DNA from: Kutzneria sp. CA-103260
Lineage (GTDB): Bacteria; Actinomycetota; Actinomycetes; Mycobacteriales; Pseudonocardiaceae
Reading direction: 5' to 3'
Assembly: GCF_018263855.1 (NCBI RefSeq)
Contig: NZ_CP073318.1
Location: 1,488,001 to 1,552,000, forward strand
Length of the DNA stretch: 64,000 bases
The position numbers and the translations under genes were made by a program. Positions within the stretch are counted from its first letter, which is position 1; each line of letters begins with the position of its first letter. A model generated the notes under the pieces. It did not search any database. It was given only the letters and a program-made list of their open reading frames with translations, and was not told the origin of the DNA. Shown piece by piece: positions 25,336-35,146 of this stretch.

Positions 25336-25817
25336 CTCCACAACCGCCCCGCCAACACCGCCGTAGAACCGCACCACCTGGCCGGATCAAGCGAAATCCC
25401 CGTTCTGGGATTGTTTCGACACTCTCTCGCCCAACGGCCCGTACTCTCACAGGCCCTTGTGCTGGTGATCCGCTGCCGCGGCCACGACGGCCGATTCCTT
25501 GGTCGACGACTCCTGTGTGCCGTCGCGGCCTTGCCACCCGACACCGTGGTTGGGGTCCGTAGGTGCGTGCGTCAGGTGGGGGCGTTGGGAGGTCCGCCGC
25601 CGGTCAGTCCGTGGTCACGTTGGTGCGCACGTCGCGTTGTCCTTGCTGGTCCCTTTTATCTCTCCTGCCTCCTCCTCGCAGTGGTGGACGTGGGCTGCTG
25701 TGCGCGTTGACATGGGATTTCGCCCAAAGGGTCAGCGAAGGGGGAGAAGTGCTGCGGGTGGCGGCCGGGCCTGGTTCACTGGCGCCGTTCAGGTTCCGGA
25801 ACAAGGAGTTCGATCCG
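25336..25817. other. Intergenic stretch before the cupin gene
   Basis: About 480 bases with no gene I can support. Reading frames exist but lack a start context and conserved patterns. The last part must contain the cupin promoter; only its AAGGAG ribosome site (25803-25808) is clear. Confidence 0.4.
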
Positions 25818-26258
25818 ATGCGCAGAGCCTTCCGCGCGGCTGTCGCCACTGCAGCCCTCGTCGGTGCGTCCGCGGTGCTGCTGCCGGCCGCCGCGAACGC
25901 CACCCCGGGGACGGGGGTGAGCGCGGTCACGATCTTTGACAAGACGGTCGGTGACACCGAGTACGTGCTCAAGGACATCACCCTCGCCCCGCACACGGGC
26001 AGCACGGGCTGGCACTACCACCCGGGCCACGTCTACGCCATCGTCAAGCAGGGCACGCTGACCCACAACAAGTCGGACTGCTCGGTGGACGGCGTCGACC
26101 GGCAGGGGCAGTTCATCACCGAGGAGTCCGGACCGGGCTACGTCCACATCGGACGGAACCTGGGCGACACCCCGGTGGTGCTGGAAGTGCTGTACGTGAA
26201 CCCGGTCGGCCAGCCGCTGGCGGTGGACGCCCCCAACCCCGGCTGCGACTTCCAGTAG
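25818..26258 (+). CDS. Secreted cupin-domain protein
   Basis: A 146-residue protein. AAGGAG lies nine bases before ATG 25818. The signal peptide (MRRAFRAAVATAALVGASA to AANA, cleavage near residue 30) is followed by a single cupin: first motif GWHYHPGHVYAIVKQGTL, second motif YVHIGRNLGDTPVVLEVLYV. Two Cys (in SDCSVDG and PGCDF) could form a disulphide outside the cell. Secreted cupins of this size are common in actinomycetes without assigned function. It is a single gene. Confidence 0.85.
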   Translation: MRRAFRAAVATAALVGASAVLLPAAANATPGTGVSAVTIFDKTVGDTEYVLKDITLAPHTGSTGWHYHPGHVYAIVKQGTLTHNKSDCSVDGVDRQGQFITEESGPGYVHIGRNLGDTPVVLEVLYVNPVGQPLAVDAPNPGCDFQ

Positions 26259-26341
26259 CGGGTAGGTAGCCTCGCTACACATGGCTGGGGAGGGCACATG
26301 GGTGGCGAGGCATCCTTCCGGGTAGGGCTGAGGTTCGGCCA

Positions 26342-28660
26342 CTAGTTCCGAGTCAGCGCCCGGGTCAGGCCGGCGAGGACAGCGATGCCCAGGATCCATG
26401 AGCACACCGTCATCACCGCGGCGACGATCTGGGCTGCCCCTGTGAAATGGACGGTGCCGCGCTGGCCGATGCTCAGCACCGGGAGCAGCAGGTCCAGGGC
26501 GTACAGCGCCGGCTGGTAGTCGCCGGAGCTGCCCGGCAGCGGCCGCTGGTCCCGGAAGTACAGCCACCCCGCCAGCCACAGGATCCCCAGCCACCCCGCC
26601 GCCCGCCACGGCACGTAGCCATAGCCGACCGCCACATCCTGCAACCAACCCCAAGGCTTGCTCCACAACGGCAGATGACGGCGTCGATGCCGTTGCCGGG
26701 CAAGGAGAACAACGCGGGCGTCGCGGTCGTTGCCGACGTTGCGGAGCGTGCTGGCCAGTTGGGCATAGGGCTGAGGGCGGTAGCCGTCGGGAAGGCCGCG
26801 GCGAAGCCAGTCGAGCCAGCGGGTGGCGGGCACGTCGAGCGGGTGCAGGGCGGAGTAGGTCAGGCCGTGCAGGCTGAGCTTGCCGGGCTCGGGCCAGTCA
26901 TCAGGGTGGTGTTCCAGAACGCGGACAGTCACGTCAGTCAGGCGCATGCGGCCGTGCGGCGTGCCGGTCAGCCTCAGCCGGTCGGCACGTGTCTGGGGCA
27001 GGCCGACTGTGTCGACGTTCTCCACGGCCAAACGGATAACGCCGGTGACCCGGCAGGAGAAGAGGTCCAGCATTCCACGAACCGTGAAGTTTTCATCGGC
27101 CAGTATGTCTTCTCCGACGGTCAGATGATTGGCTCGCAGCACGTAGCCATCCGGATTGTGCAAGGTGGCGTCACGCAGCGTCAGTTGTCCTCCGATGCGA
27201 GCACCTCCGAGTTGCATGGTGCCAGTGCTGTGGAAGCCGAACCAGCAGAAGACGTTGCCGCTGACGTCGAGACCTTCCGCGTTCAGCGTGTTGCCCTCGC
27301 TGACGAGCACGGCGCCCTCAAGGTCGAGGTCGCCCCGAATGTGGGCGCCGATCATGTGCATCTCACCGTCGACGTGGCACTGGCGGACGAAGAAGCCGGA
27401 GTCGACCGACATGCTGTCGGCGTTGAATGCTATGGCGTCGGAGTAGCTCAGCACAGCGTTCACGAGACTCAGTTGACCGCGGATGTGCGCTCCCGAAAGG
27501 CGTGTCTCGCCGACCACGGAGAATCCGAAGTCCAAAAACACGTCACCGTCCACGACTATCGCCGATGCCATGAGTGCGACCTCGTCTGGATTGGACAGGG
27601 TGGCGGCCTTGAGGGTGAGAGTGCCGCCGACGCGAGCACCGGGAAGCCGGAACGCCCCAGTCACCCGCAACCCGCCACGACCGAACACGCCAGTGCCAAC
27701 GTGCAGACTGTCTCCACTGAAGGCATCGCCACCCGGGTTCGACAAGACGGTGCCATTGAGTCCGAGTTGACCGTCGACACGGGCGCTCATCATGGAGAAG
27801 CCACCGACGACAACGCTCCGGTTCGCCACGAGATCGCCTTCGACATGCATTTTGTCGAAGGCCACTGCGGTGGCCTCAGGACAGTCGAGGATGGCGTCCG
27901 AGAGGATGAAGTCTCGACCTATCGTCGCGGAAGCGAAGCAGATTCGCCCGATTGCCCTGAATTCGACGCCCGCCAACACGTTGCCGCCGATCTTGGCTGA
28001 GTCGGCGTAGATGGCGTCGTCGGAGAGGTTCGAGATGGTCGCGGTGGAAAGGTTGAAGTCGCCCTCGATCCGGGCTCCAGGCAGCGAGACCTCTCCGACC
28101 GCGCTAAAACCACGGTGGAGGAGCACGTCGCGACCGAAATCCGCGGCGGCCGCGCTCAGGGCGATGCCGTTGGGGTTGAACAGGCGTGCCCCGCTCAGCT
28201 CCAGGCGGCCGCTGACATGGGCGTTGTCGAGGTCCAGCCGCCCCGTGCACAGGAGGCCGTCGAGGTTCAGTTCGCCGTCGGTGCGCAGACCGTCGGCGTT
28301 GATGCCGGGCACTCGGCAGTCCTGGATGAACACGGCCTGGGTGCGGGTGGCGCTGAGATCGATCGGCTCGTCGAACCAGCATTCGAGGAAGGCGAAGGGC
28401 TGGTCGATGCGGCCGTGACTGAGGTCGAGGGAGCCGGTGATGCGGGCGCCGGCCAGTTGCAGGCCGCCGACATGCCCGAGGAGCGAGGGTGGGCATGCCA
28501 GGAGCAACTCGCGAAGGACCTCGGCCCGCACTGTGCGGGTCGGGCCCCAGATGTGCGTCGGGTCGGTGCCCTCGGGGCGGACGTCGACCAGGTCACCGCG
28601 GCGAAAGGCGGTCCACAGGCGGCGTTCCAGCTGGGTCCAGCGTTGCCGTGCGGTGGCCAT
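26342..28660 (-). CDS. Beta-helix-repeat membrane-anchored protein (pentapeptide/bactofilin-like repeats)
   Basis: A 772-residue protein. ATG 28660 has a GGGGGA site. After an N-terminal globular part (~1-75), residues ~80-560 consist of about a dozen repeats of some 40-45 residues with the pattern GA.I.G.L.L..A.L.NP.G.AL.A..L.V.GDVF...F...GE, which should wind into a beta-helix. The C-terminus (~640-772) is basic, then has three hydrophobic segments (GWLGILWLAGWLYF, LLLPVLSIGQ, ILGIAVLAGLT). Homologues are often labelled 'oxidoreductase' without evidence. A scaffold or pore-associated role is possible. The function is unknown. Confidence 0.75.
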   Translation of the reverse strand: MATARQRWTQLERRLWTAFRRGDLVDVRPEGTDPTHIWGPTRTVRAEVLRELLLACPPSLLGHVGGLQLAGARITGSLDLSHGRIDQPFAFLECWFDEPIDLSATRTQAVFIQDCRVPGINADGLRTDGELNLDGLLCTGRLDLDNAHVSGRLELSGARLFNPNGIALSAAAADFGRDVLLHRGFSAVGEVSLPGARIEGDFNLSTATISNLSDDAIYADSAKIGGNVLAGVEFRAIGRICFASATIGRDFILSDAILDCPEATAVAFDKMHVEGDLVANRSVVVGGFSMMSARVDGQLGLNGTVLSNPGGDAFSGDSLHVGTGVFGRGGLRVTGAFRLPGARVGGTLTLKAATLSNPDEVALMASAIVVDGDVFLDFGFSVVGETRLSGAHIRGQLSLVNAVLSYSDAIAFNADSMSVDSGFFVRQCHVDGEMHMIGAHIRGDLDLEGAVLVSEGNTLNAEGLDVSGNVFCWFGFHSTGTMQLGGARIGGQLTLRDATLHNPDGYVLRANHLTVGEDILADENFTVRGMLDLFSCRVTGVIRLAVENVDTVGLPQTRADRLRLTGTPHGRMRLTDVTVRVLEHHPDDWPEPGKLSLHGLTYSALHPLDVPATRWLDWLRRGLPDGYRPQPYAQLASTLRNVGNDRDARVVLLARQRHRRRHLPLWSKPWGWLQDVAVGYGYVPWRAAGWLGILWLAGWLYFRDQRPLPGSSGDYQPALYALDLLLPVLSIGQRGTVHFTGAAQIVAAVMTVCSWILGIAVLAGLTRALTRN

Positions 28661-28678
28661 GCGTCCCCCAAATACGGA

Positions 28679-28713
28679 CCGTCCCGGCCTGGGATCATGC
28701 CAGGCCGGGACGG
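28679..28713. terminator. Intrinsic hairpin downstream of carboxylic acid reductase
   Basis: 14-bp perfect arms (CCGTCCCGGCCTGG at 28679-28692 and complement at 28700-28713) with a 7-base loop. It lies 28 bp after the reductase stop and 18 bp before the next gene's start on the same strand, so it should separate the two transcripts. Confidence 0.75.
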
Positions 28714-28740
28714 GCGATGGGGGCAGACCAGTCAGACCGG

Positions 28741-31700
28741 TCAGACCAGGTTGAGCAGCCGGAGGTCGGCGGCGTACTTGCGGATCAGGTCGGCGGTGAT
28801 GTGCGGGATGTCCTTGTCGGGACCGATCTTGGCGGCCTGGACGGCGGCCTGGAAGCGGTCGGTGGGGACACCGGCGCCGTTGACGGCCTCGGCGGGCTGG
28901 GTGTAGGCGTGCAGCACGGGTAGCAAGGAGTGCTGCCGCTGCTTCTCGGGCAGGGCCCTGATGCCCTGGGAGAACCGCTCGAACCACTCGGTGTAGTCGT
29001 CGATGCGGACGATGGTGTTGCCGTCGTCGACCAGCCAGTCGACGATGATGTCCAGGGAGATGCCGTCGGCGTGCGGATTGAGCACGTTGAAGGTGCGATA
29101 CCCCTGGCTGGTCTCGGATCCGATGGTGGTGATGGCCTCGGCGGTGAAGTCCGCGGGCAGGCCGTCGTAGTGCGCGGGCCCGGAACCGGGGCGGTAGAAG
29201 GACTTCGGGGCGACGCCGGTGGCGATGAGGCTGAGCAGCAGGCGGGTGAAGATGTCGGGCACGTTGAGCTGCCCGTGGTAGCGGCTGTGCGCGAGGATCA
29301 TGTCGGAGCGGAACACCGACACCGGCAGGCCGCACAGGTCGTGGGCCTCCCGCAGGAGGACCTCGCCGCCCCACTTGCTGATGGCGTAACCGTTGGCGTA
29401 GCCGTCGTTGAGCTCCCGCACGGGGCTGGTGACCCGGATGTCGGCATCCTCGACGCCGATGGCCGGGTCGTCGAAGACGACGGCGACGGTGGACAAGTAG
29501 GTGATCGGCTTGATCCGCGTGGTCAGCGCCATCCGGATCAGCTCGGCGGTGCCGACGACGTTGGGGCCGAACAGCTGGTCGTACGGCAGCACGTGGTTGA
29601 CGAGGGCGGCCGGGTGGCTGATGAAGTCCACGGTGTCGGCAAGTCGTTGCCACGTCAGCGAATCGAGGCCCAGGTTGGGCTCGCCGATGTCGCCGGCCAG
29701 CACCTCCAGGTGCTTGGCCGCGAGCTCACGGAAGTGGGCCAGCAGCGCCGGATCGCCGCTGTCGAAGGCTTCTTCCAACCGGGCCCGGGCGGCCTCGGCG
29801 TCCCGACCGCGGACGATGCAGATCAGCTTGCCGCCGACCGGGGCGAGCCGTTCCAACCACTCAAGGCAGATGAACCGGCCGAGGTAGCCGTTGGCCCCGG
29901 TGAGCAGGACTGTCCGAACAGGACCGTCGGCCCGCGGGAGCGACGTGGCGTCAGCCAGGGTCGAAGCGTCGATGAACTTGGCCAGCTTCAGGTCCTCGGC
30001 CCGAGCCTGGGTGCTGCCGACGCCGTGCACGGTGGCGAAGGTGGGCCGCTCGGAGCCGGACTCCACCTGCGACTCGATGATCTCGGACAGCCGGCGCAGC
30101 GTGTTGGCGGCGCTGATCACCACGCCGACCGGCACATCGACCTCGAAGATGTCCTTGAGCAGGTTGGAGAACGTCAGCGCGGACAGCGAATCGCCGCCGA
30201 GGTCGGTGAAGTGCGAGTCCGGCGACGGCGCGCCGGACGACTGGCCCAGCACGGCCTGCGCGGCCCGCAGCACGGCGGCCAACACCGGCTGCTGCCGGCC
30301 CGACCGGCGCAACTCGTCGAGCTCGCTGGCCTCCCGCTCGGCCAGCTCGGTGTAGATTTGCTCCAGCCGCGGGGCGTAGTGGTCCCGCAGCCGCGGCCGC
30401 ATCAGCTTGCGGATGTCCGACAGCAGCCCGTTCTCGGTGCTGAACGGCTCGGTCTCGATCAGGAAGTCGCGCGGGATCTCGTACGAGTTCAGCCCGGCTT
30501 CCTTGGCGATCTGGCCCAGGGAGGCGGCGATGTCGGGCTTGGACGCGCCGTCGGCCGGCACGACCACGGCGAGCAGGTAGGCCCGCTCGCTGCTGCCGTA
30601 CACGTAGATCTGGTTGATCAGCGGGCTGGCCGCGTACAGGGCCTCCAGCTTGGACACGGCCACGAACTCGCCCTGCGACAGCTTGAGCACGTTCTTGCGG
30701 CGGTCCACGTACACCAGGTGGTCCGGCTCGATCTCGGCCATGATGTCGCCGGTGTGGTAATAGCCGTCGGCGTCGAACAGCTCGGCGGTGACGTCGGGCC
30801 GCTTGTAGTAGCCGGGGATGATCGTCTCGGTGCGCAGCAGCAGCTCGCCGCGCGGGTGCGGGCTGTCGGTCTTGAAGTAGCCCAGCTCCGGCACGTCGTC
30901 CAGCTTGTAGTCGAGCACCGGCGGGCGGGCGACCCGGCCGTCGATCATGATGGCGCCGGCCTCGGTGGAGCCGAAGCCGTCACGCAGCGGGAAGCCCAGG
31001 CATTCGGTGATGAATGCGGCGACCTCGGCCGACAGCGGCGCCGAGCCGGTCACGGCCCACACCAGCCGGCCGCCGAGGAACGTCTCCCGCAGCGTGGCCG
31101 GGTCCTCGCCCTTGTGCCGCTGGTACAGCATGTCGCACACCCGCGGCACGATCATCAGCTCGGCCGGGCGGACCAGGTCGATGTCCTCGAACAGGGTGGA
31201 CTGGTCGCTGCTGGCGGTGAAGTAGCTGGTGCCGCCGGTGGCCAGGTTCCGGACCAGCATCGCGCGCCCGGCGGCGTGGCTGAGCGGCATGAAGCTCAGG
31301 CCCACGCTGGGGTGCTCGGCGGCCTCCGGGAACCAGCCGCGCCACAGGTTGCCGACCAGGCGGGACGGGTACATTGCGCCCTTGGGTGCACCGGTGCTGC
31401 CGGAGGTGTAGATCAGCAGGGCGAGTTCGTCGGGCTCCCACTCGTGCGCCGGCTGGGCCGGCAGCGCGCGGCCGCGGGCGATCACGTCGGTCAGCGAGTC
31501 GAGCACGACCGGGCGGCCGGACTCGGCCAGTCGCTGCTGGGCCGCCTCGAACTTCTCCCGCTCGTCGTCGGCCTCGGGGTGGTAGTCGAACACGACGACC
31601 CGGCGCAGCGACGCGGCCTCGGCCGTCGTCTCGACGGCCAGGTCGAGCAGGTCGATGCTGGTGGCGACGATCAGCGGCTCGGTCTCGGCCACGATCGGCG

Positions 31701-32187
31701 CGAGGTGGGCGGCCGTGGCGCTGTTCTGCAGCGGCACGGCCACCGCGCCGGCGCGCACGCAGGCCAGGTCGACGATCGCGTAGTCGCTGCTGGTGAAACC
31801 CAATGTGCAGACAACGTCGCCGGGCTGGAGCGGGTGCTCGCCGTGCTGACACCAGTCAGCGGCGATGGCGGCGGTGCGGTCCTGCACCTCGCGGTAGGCG
31901 ATGGTGTCGAAACGCGGCAGCAGTCGCAGCGTGGTGCGCCCGGTGGCCGGGTCGGTCACGGGCTCGGTGGCCCGCTCACCCAGGGCCGGCCGGTCCGCGT
32001 AGGCGGTCAACGCCAGCTCGATCTGCCGGTGGAGGGGAGTGTCCGGATCCCGGATCACCGCCGTGACGGCCTGGTCCGGCATCGCGTCCCGAAGCTGGTG
32101 GTCGGTGGCCAGCAGGTGAGCCAGCCGCCGATCCCTGTCACTCTGCGCACCGGTCGAGGACGACCGATCTTCCCCAGATAGTTGCAT
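28741..32187 (-). CDS. car: Carboxylic acid reductase (adenylation-PCP-reductase)
   Basis: A 1148-residue three-domain enzyme that reduces carboxylic acids to aldehydes with ATP and NADPH. The adenylation domain (~50-640) carries [14 protein letters not shown] (~262) and [11 protein letters not shown]; the carrier domain has the phosphopantetheine Ser in [10 protein letters not shown] (~667); the terminal reductase has the Rossmann motif GANGYLGRF (~766) and the YxxxK-type [11 protein letters not shown]. Length and order match CARs of Nocardia and Mycobacterium. A phosphopantetheinyl transferase is needed but is not in this window. The gene is monocistronic, bounded by a hairpin. An inverted repeat spans its start codon. 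Confidence 0.95.
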   Translation of the reverse strand: MQLSGEDRSSSTGAQSDRDRRLAHLLATDHQLRDAMPDQAVTAVIRDPDTPLHRQIELALTAYADRPALGERATEPVTDPATGRTTLRLLPRFDTIAYREVQDRTAAIAADWCQHGEHPLQPGDVVCTLGFTSSDYAIVDLACVRAGAVAVPLQNSATAAHLAPIVAETEPLIVATSIDLLDLAVETTAEAASLRRVVVFDYHPEADDEREKFEAAQQRLAESGRPVVLDSLTDVIARGRALPAQPAHEWEPDELALLIYTSGSTGAPKGAMYPSRLVGNLWRGWFPEAAEHPSVGLSFMPLSHAAGRAMLVRNLATGGTSYFTASSDQSTLFEDIDLVRPAELMIVPRVCDMLYQRHKGEDPATLRETFLGGRLVWAVTGSAPLSAEVAAFITECLGFPLRDGFGSTEAGAIMIDGRVARPPVLDYKLDDVPELGYFKTDSPHPRGELLLRTETIIPGYYKRPDVTAELFDADGYYHTGDIMAEIEPDHLVYVDRRKNVLKLSQGEFVAVSKLEALYAASPLINQIYVYGSSERAYLLAVVVPADGASKPDIAASLGQIAKEAGLNSYEIPRDFLIETEPFSTENGLLSDIRKLMRPRLRDHYAPRLEQIYTELAEREASELDELRRSGRQQPVLAAVLRAAQAVLGQSSGAPSPDSHFTDLGGDSLSALTFSNLLKDIFEVDVPVGVVISAANTLRRLSEIIESQVESGSERPTFATVHGVGSTQARAEDLKLAKFIDASTLADATSLPRADGPVRTVLLTGANGYLGRFICLEWLERLAPVGGKLICIVRGRDAEAARARLEEAFDSGDPALLAHFRELAAKHLEVLAGDIGEPNLGLDSLTWQRLADTVDFISHPAALVNHVLPYDQLFGPNVVGTAELIRMALTTRIKPITYLSTVAVVFDDPAIGVEDADIRVTSPVRELNDGYANGYAISKWGGEVLLREAHDLCGLPVSVFRSDMILAHSRYHGQLNVPDIFTRLLLSLIATGVAPKSFYRPGSGPAHYDGLPADFTAEAITTIGSETSQGYRTFNVLNPHADGISLDIIVDWLVDDGNTIVRIDDYTEWFERFSQGIRALPEKQRQHSLLPVLHAYTQPAEAVNGAGVPTDRFQAAVQAAKIGPDKDIPHITADLIRKYAADLRLLNLV

Positions 32188-32200
32188 TCTCTAACTATCT
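32176..32200. promoter_or_regulatory. Inverted repeat across the CAR start codon (AACTATCT/AGATAGTT arms)
   Basis: AGATAGTT (32176-32183) and AACTATCT (32193-32200) are perfect 8-bp arms separated by 9 bases that contain the ATG of the reductase. A protein bound here would block transcription start or translation. No regulator gene is adjacent, so a distant TetR/MarR-type repressor or an RNA hairpin occluding the start are both possible. Confidence 0.55.
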
Positions 32201-32325
32201 ACCCCTGGGTGGCGGCTGGTCTACCCAGCGCTATTGTGAGGCGCGACTCATTGTGGCCAATTATGCACTACTGGTAACCTTTTCCGCTTTTTGTGAGTCC
32301 TACTCGGAAATCGGGCATACCGGTA

Positions 32326-32904
32326 TCAGTGGCGCTTTTCCGCCCGTAGCACAGTGTCCCGGACGTGGTGACTGCCCGGCGGCGGGGGTGTGGTGCGCAG
32401 CCGTGTCTCGTCGACCAGCACCTTCCACTCGTCACCCAGTGTCGCGGCGATCTCGGACGGCCAGTGATAGTCGTCCCGGTCGAACTCCGCCGGGAGATCG
32501 GCCGGGTCGTGGCCGACGACCAGCAGTGTGCCGCCCGGTGCGACCGCCGCCAGCAGGCCGTGCACGCTGGAATTCTCCTTGGTGAGCGGGAAGTACTGCA
32601 CCGACACCAGGTCGAACGCGCGCGCGGGCGGGGGCGTGACGGCCAGGTCGGCATGTGTCCAACTCACCCGATCGCCGGCGTTCAGTTTGGCCGCGCGGTC
32701 CAGCGCCGTCCGGGAGATGTCCACGGCCGTGACCATCCATCCCCGGCTGGCCAGCCAGTGCGCGTCGGCCCCCTCGCCGCAGCCCACGTCGAGGGCCTGT
32801 CCCGGCGTCATGCCGGCCACTTCCGTCACCAGCACGCCGTTGGGATTGCCGCTGAAAAGCTGGTCCCGGCTGCCGTACAGCTCGTCCCAGTACCGTTGAT
32901 CCAT
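32326..32904 (-). CDS. Class I SAM-dependent methyltransferase
   Basis: A 192-residue protein starting at ATG 32904 (MDQRYWDELYGSRDQLFSGNPN). SAM-binding motif I is LDVGCGEGADAHWLA (~38-52), followed by VTAVDISRTALDRA and a motif II-like FDLVSVQYFPL. The family (tellurite-resistance/UbiE-like small methyltransferases) acts on small molecules; the substrate is unknown. It lies 138 bp upstream of the reductase on the same strand, but an operator sits between them, so cotranscription is uncertain. Confidence 0.88.
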   Translation of the reverse strand: MDQRYWDELYGSRDQLFSGNPNGVLVTEVAGMTPGQALDVGCGEGADAHWLASRGWMVTAVDISRTALDRAAKLNAGDRVSWTHADLAVTPPPARAFDLVSVQYFPLTKENSSVHGLLAAVAPGGTLLVVGHDPADLPAEFDRDDYHWPSEIAATLGDEWKVLVDETRLRTTPPPPGSHHVRDTVLRAEKRH

Positions 32905-32980
32905 GCCGGTCAACCTGCATGACGCCCGGCGACGGTGACAAAGCTCTTTGCCGAAACCGCAACACCGCAGGCGATCGCTA

Positions 32981-33007
32981 TGATCGACGGAACGATCAAA
33001 CGATCAG
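32981..33007. promoter_or_regulatory. Operator-like TGATCG repeats upstream of the DeoR/LacI-type regulator
   Basis: TGATCG-N6-CGATCA (32981-32998) overlaps a second unit, GATCAAACGATCAG (32994-33007). The same 14-mer recurs in inverse orientation after the regulator gene (34073-34086), upstream of the next operon. This points to autoregulation plus control of the downstream operon. Confidence 0.65.
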
Positions 33008-33019
33008 CGAGGCGGGGGC

Positions 33020-34084
33020 ATGCGGGAATCGGGCGAGGACCGGCGGCGGCGCATCCAGTCGGCGGTCGACGAGCGGGGCGAGGCCCGGGTCACCGATCTG
33101 GCCGCCGAGCTGGCGGTGTCGGTGGTGACCGTGCGCCGGGACGTGGAGGAGCTGGCGCTGGCCGGCCGACTCGACCGGGGCCACGGAGTGGCCCGCTCCA
33201 AGGTTGCCGCGCAGCCTCGGCCGCCGGCCCGGGGCAAGGACGTGGCGCTGGTGATCCCGGAACGGCACGCCTATCTGGACGAGGCGGTGAACGGGGCCCG
33301 CGCGGCGCTGGCTGCCGCTGGCCTGCGGGCAGTGCTGCACATCGCGCCGCGAGTGGCTGGTGCCGAGCAACCCATCGCGGAGCGCGCCGTGGCCGACGGC
33401 GTCTGTGGCCTGCTGATCGCTCCCCGCTGGCGGACGCGGGAGGCGGAGGAGGCCGACTACGAGTGGCTGGCCGGGCTGGCCGTGCCAGTGGTGATGATGG
33501 AGCGCCGCCCGCGCCCGGGAAGTGTGCTCTATGCGGCGGACTCGGCCAGCACGGACCACTGGTACGGCATGCACCTGGCGATCGATCACCTCGTCGGGCT
33601 GGGGCACCGGCGGATCGTGCTCGCCGCCCGCGACGACAGTCCGACGGCGCGCACGCTGCGGTCGGCGTTCGAGGAGATCGTCATGGCCCGGCTGGAAGTC
33701 GACGAGTGGGCGGTGACGCTGAGCGCGCCGGACGCGTGCGCCGACCCGAATGACCCGGAGCCCTCGCTGCCGGTGGTCGAGCTGATCGGGGCCGTGGGCG
33801 CGACCGCGGCGGTGATGCACAGCGATGTGGACGCGTTGATGCTGGTCCAGCAGCTGGACGAGGCCGGGATCAGGGTGCCGGAAGACTGCTCGGTGGTGGC
33901 CTACGACGACGTGGTCGCGCCCATGGGCAGCACGCCACTGACCGCGGTCGCGCCGCCGAAGGACGAGGTCGGCCGGGCGGCGGCGGAGCTGTTGCTGGCC
34001 CGGCTGGCCGGCCGCGAGCGGCGGCCCCGGCACGTGACCGTGCTGCCCGAGCTGAAGATCCGGCGGTCAACTCTGATCGTTTGA
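33020..34084 (+). CDS. Hybrid regulator: DeoR-type HTH with LacI-type sugar-binding domain
   Basis: A 354-residue protein. The N-terminus (RRRRIQSAVDERGEARVTDLAAELAVSVVTVRRDVEELA, ~9-48; key TVRRD) is a DeoR winged HTH. Residues ~70-350 form a periplasmic-binding-protein-like sensor of the LacI/GalR type (VALVIPERHAYLDEAVNGA, HRRIVLAARDDS, VPEDCSVVAYDDV). Such hybrids repress sugar genes until a sugar binds. The ATG at 33020 follows overlapping TGATCG repeats by 12 bp. The adjacent operon encodes cellulases, so a beta-glucan-derived sugar is a reasonable effector. Confidence 0.88.
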   Translation: MRESGEDRRRRIQSAVDERGEARVTDLAAELAVSVVTVRRDVEELALAGRLDRGHGVARSKVAAQPRPPARGKDVALVIPERHAYLDEAVNGARAALAAAGLRAVLHIAPRVAGAEQPIAERAVADGVCGLLIAPRWRTREAEEADYEWLAGLAVPVVMMERRPRPGSVLYAADSASTDHWYGMHLAIDHLVGLGHRRIVLAARDDSPTARTLRSAFEEIVMARLEVDEWAVTLSAPDACADPNDPEPSLPVVELIGAVGATAAVMHSDVDALMLVQQLDEAGIRVPEDCSVVAYDDVVAPMGSTPLTAVAPPKDEVGRAAAELLLARLAGRERRPRHVTVLPELKIRRSTLIV

Positions 34085-34086
34085 TC
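34073..34086. promoter_or_regulatory. Second operator copy, CTGATCGTTTGATC
   Basis: It overlaps the regulator's stop codon and lies 17 bp before the -35 hexamer of the dehydrogenase promoter. It is the exact reverse complement of 32994-33007. A regulator bound here would control the dehydrogenase-DUF2264-GH9-GH6 operon. Confidence 0.65.
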
Positions 34087-34102
34087 GAATCATCGCGATG
34101 GA

Positions 34103-34132
34103 TTGACCGTTAATCGCTCATCCGCACATACT
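34103..34132 (+). promoter_or_regulatory. Promoter TTGACC-N18-CATACT of the dehydrogenase operon
   Basis: The -35 is at 34103-34108 and the -10 at 34127-34132. Transcription should begin near 34139, which is the GTG start codon itself, so the message is probably leaderless. Confidence 0.65.
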
Positions 34133-34138
34133 CGGCCC

Positions 34139-35146
34139 GTGCGCAGACCACGAACCGCCCTCGCCATGGCGCCGGCCGCCGCTGCGGCCGTGCTCGACGA
34201 GCCGGCCCTCGCCGCGTTGCGCCGGGTCTGCGAGCTGGCGCCCGGGCCGGCACTGGACGACCTGACCACGCGGCAGGCCCGGCATGTCCTGCGGGACGTC
34301 GAGTTACTGGTCACCGGCTGGGGCTGCCCGCCACTGGACGCCGCAGTGCTGGCCGCGGCCCCGAACCTGCGCGCGGTGGTGCACACGGGAGGCTCCGTGC
34401 GGGGCCACATCACCGAGGAGTGCTGGGCGCGGGGCATCGAGGTCGCTTCCGCCGCCGCGGCGAACGCGCTGCCGGTCGCGGAGTACACCGTGGCGATGAT
34501 TCTGTTGAGCGGCAAGCGGATTCTCGAACGGGCCCGGGACTACCGGACGGCCCGCCACGAGGGCGACTGGCTTGCGGTACCGGCGGGCGTGGGCAACTTC
34601 GACCGCACGGTGGGCATCCTGTCGGCCTCGATGATCGGGCGGCGCGTCATCGAGTTGTTGTGGCAGCACAGTTTCCGGATCCTGTTGCACGACCCGTACG
34701 TGACGGCGGCGCAGGCAGCGGACCTCGGCGCGGAGCTGGTCGGCCTGGCCGACCTGTTCGCGCGCAGTGACGTGGTCAGCGTGCACACGCCGCTGCTGCC
34801 GGCGACCCGGGGTTTGGTCGGGCGAGAACTCATCGACTCGATGCGGCCCGACGCCGTGCTGATCAACACCGCTCGCGGTGCGATCCTCGACCACGACGCG
34901 CTGGCCGAGGCCACCGCGGCCGGCCGGATCCGCGCGGTGCTCGACGTCACCGAGCCCGAACCGCTGCCAGCCGACCACCCCCTGTGGGACCACGACAACG
35001 TGCTGATCACGCCCCACCTCGCCGGCTCACAGGGCACCGAGTGGCGTCGCCTGGCCAATGCCGCGGTGGCGGAGGTCGCGCGGTGGGCGGCGGGCCGGGG
35101 ATTCGCGCATTCCGTGCCGCGCGAGGGTCTGGGCCGTATCGCATGA
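34139..35146 (+). CDS. D-isomer 2-hydroxyacid dehydrogenase family protein
   Basis: A 335-residue NAD-dependent dehydrogenase. GTG 34139 was chosen from the promoter spacing; a TTG at 34103 falls on the -35 box. Seen motifs are HTGGSVRGHI, a cofactor region modified to VGILSASMIGRRVIELL, the DPYVTAAQA acidic residue, the catalytic Arg in INTARGAILDHDAL, and the Glu/His pair in TEPEPLPADHPL...ITPHLAGS. The usual GxGxxG reads GILSASMIG, a relaxed version. It is coupled to the next gene by ATGA. In a polysaccharide operon it may oxidise a sugar-derived hydroxy acid. Confidence 0.88.
   Translation: MRRPRTALAMAPAAAAAVLDEPALAALRRVCELAPGPALDDLTTRQARHVLRDVELLVTGWGCPPLDAAVLAAAPNLRAVVHTGGSVRGHITEECWARGIEVASAAAANALPVAEYTVAMILLSGKRILERARDYRTARHEGDWLAVPAGVGNFDRTVGILSASMIGRRVIELLWQHSFRILLHDPYVTAAQAADLGAELVGLADLFARSDVVSVHTPLLPATRGLVGRELIDSMRPDAVLINTARGAILDHDALAEATAAGRIRAVLDVTEPEPLPADHPLWDHDNVLITPHLAGSQGTEWRRLANAAVAEVARWAAGRGFAHSVPREGLGRIA

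Noticed and set aside
28930..32181. A 1083-codon open frame on the + strand opposite the carboxylic acid reductase
   Set aside because: It is the antisense of a clear three-domain enzyme; composition is His/Gly/Arg/Val-rich without domains, as expected of high-GC shadow frames.
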